64,000 nucleotides of DNA from Setophaga petechia (taxonomy: Eukaryota > Chordata > Aves > Passeriformes > Parulidae), in NCBI GenBank assembly GCA_024362935.1, contig JANCRA010000019.1, positions 7,250,501 to 7,314,500 of the forward strand, in the 5' to 3' direction. The position numbers and the translations under genes are program-made. Numbering within the stretch: position 1 is the stretch's first letter; the number at the start of each line of letters is the position of its first letter. The notes under the pieces are model-generated. The model saw only the letters and a program-made list of their open reading frames with translations, made no database searches and was not told where the DNA came from. Positions 63,038 through 64,000 of this stretch are shown here, in pieces.

Positions 63038-63522
63038 ATAGTAGTTGTTCAGGTCATGGAGATTTCAGATTTCACCTGAACTACTACTAATAATAGTAAT
63101 AATAGTAGTAGTGATGAAAAGGGGAGAGAGAGACAGAGAGAGGAGTAAAACCCAAGAGAAAACTAATGTTGTCCAATAGAGTTGCTCACCACTCACTAAT
63201 CAGTGCCCAGCCCACCTCCAAGATATCAGCCCCCTCCTGGCCAACTTCCCCAGTATATAATAATATATATATAATGTGTTTAAATACTGGGTACGATAGG
63301 TATGGAACATCCCTTTGGCCAGTTGAGCTCAGCTCCCTCCTGGCTTCTTGTGCACCTGCTCACTGTCAGAACATGGAAAACTGAAAAGGCTTTGACTTAG
63401 GGAAAGCATAGAAAACGAAACTACAGTGTGTTACCAACATTATTTTCATACTAAGTCCAAAACACTGCACTGCACCAGCTAATAAGAAGAAAATGAGCTC
63501 TATCCCAGCAGAAACCAGGACA
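62829..63522 (-). mobile_element. Solo LTR of an avian endogenous retrovirus, minus orientation
   Basis: Read on the minus strand it starts TGTCCTGGTTTCTGCTGGGA at 63522 and ends GGGGTTAAACCATTACA at 62829, the TG...CA limits of a common avian LTR family. TATA-like sequence lies at 63254-63285, and TGTTTAATAATC near 62951 would be the antisense poly(A) region. Flanks AATGG (62824-62828) and CATGG (63523-63527) fit a 5-bp target duplication with one change. No internal viral genes. Confidence 0.85.
62981..63115. repeat. TAG/CAG trinucleotide repeat inside the LTR, with a hairpin
   Basis: (TAG)n passes into five or six CAG units and back to (TAG)n at 62981-63045. After a break the pattern returns as TAA/TAG at 63088-63115. 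Between them, 15-bp arms (63040-63054 and 63074-63088, one mismatch) flank a 19-nt loop. Confidence 0.85.
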
Positions 63523-64000
63523 CATGGGCCAGTTTGGGGCTGTCCCCACGTTCTGGATGCCAAGAGTACAGACGTGGACTCCTATATTGCCAGCTGGCCT
63601 TCACCTTGGAGCAGTGCCTTGCAGCCATGCTTAAATCAGCAGCAGAGACATTGTCTGGGAGTCACATCTTCCCAAAGCGGGAAATCAATTGCTGGGCATG
63701 AACACTGGCTGGCTAATGTGACTCAGAGTCCTTCCTGCAAGGACTTCCCCTTCAGTGAAGGTTTGAAGTTTCATTCTTGCCCCATTTCACACCATCCCCC
63801 AAGTCTCTTGATCTATGCACAAAGACATTTAAAACGTGATGAGCAGCTGATCTACAGATGTAGTGAGGCTGGAATCAGCTTTTTTCCCCTTTTGATGAAT
63901 ATATAATGAGAGAGAGAGAGAGAGCTCCTTTCCTGCTTTCTAAAGTAGATTTTGTATATATTCTTCTTAACAGTGGAGATAAGGATATCAATGTCATATA
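63523..64000. other. Right end of window, no gene recognised
   Basis: Unique sequence with one 137-codon chance frame (63493-63906) that begins inside the LTR. It ends with a short (GA)n run at 63908-63924. Confidence 0.5.
63908..63924. repeat. (GA)n microsatellite
   Basis: Seventeen bases of alternating G and A. Confidence 0.85.

Overview
The window looks like a piece of a bird nuclear genome, probably a songbird. The evidence is several CR1 LINE tails with the avian 3' end, two solo LTRs of avian endogenous-retrovirus families, compact introns and one split vertebrate gene. The family assignments rest on my recognition of these sequences, not on a database search.

Layout. 1-11.6 kb: AT-rich non-coding sequence with one clear CR1 tail (7034-7275), a 25-bp palindrome (10520-10544) and a second CR1 tail (11240-11440) just upstream of the promoter. 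11.6-12.1 kb: a TATA-less CpG-island promoter. 11733-33862: the only gene I can support, TGS1 (trimethylguanosine synthase 1), complete on the + strand. It has 13 coding exons that join without a frame break into 883 codons plus a stop, and a poly(A) signal at 34003. Intron 2 holds a near-complete antisense solo LTR and an older LTR fragment. 34-64 kb: intergenic DNA with no gene I recognise. It holds a 430-bp pure C/T tract (42431-42860), CR1 pieces (53.1-54.5 kb antisense, 55.66-56.88 kb sense) and a solo LTR with an internal trinucleotide repeat (62829-63522).

TGS1 uses S-adenosylmethionine to convert the m7G cap of snRNAs and snoRNAs to the 2,2,7-trimethylguanosine cap. Its introns use three kinds of splice site. 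Ten are GT-AG. Intron 5 is GC-AG. Intron 11 is a U12-type AT-AC intron with donor ATATCCTT, a branch-site match 11 nt from its end and an AC acceptor. It sits directly after the exon carrying the catalytic SPPWGGP motif. The enzyme that caps minor-spliceosome snRNAs therefore appears to need the minor spliceosome to make its own mRNA. The same exon (exon 11) has about 92% G or C at third codon positions, unlike the AT-rich exons beside it, and forms an isolated CpG-dense island inside the gene.

In mammals, from memory, TMEM68 lies head to head with TGS1 and LYN lies downstream. I looked for coding exons of both and found none, so the flanks are annotated as intergenic or possible long first introns of neighbours.
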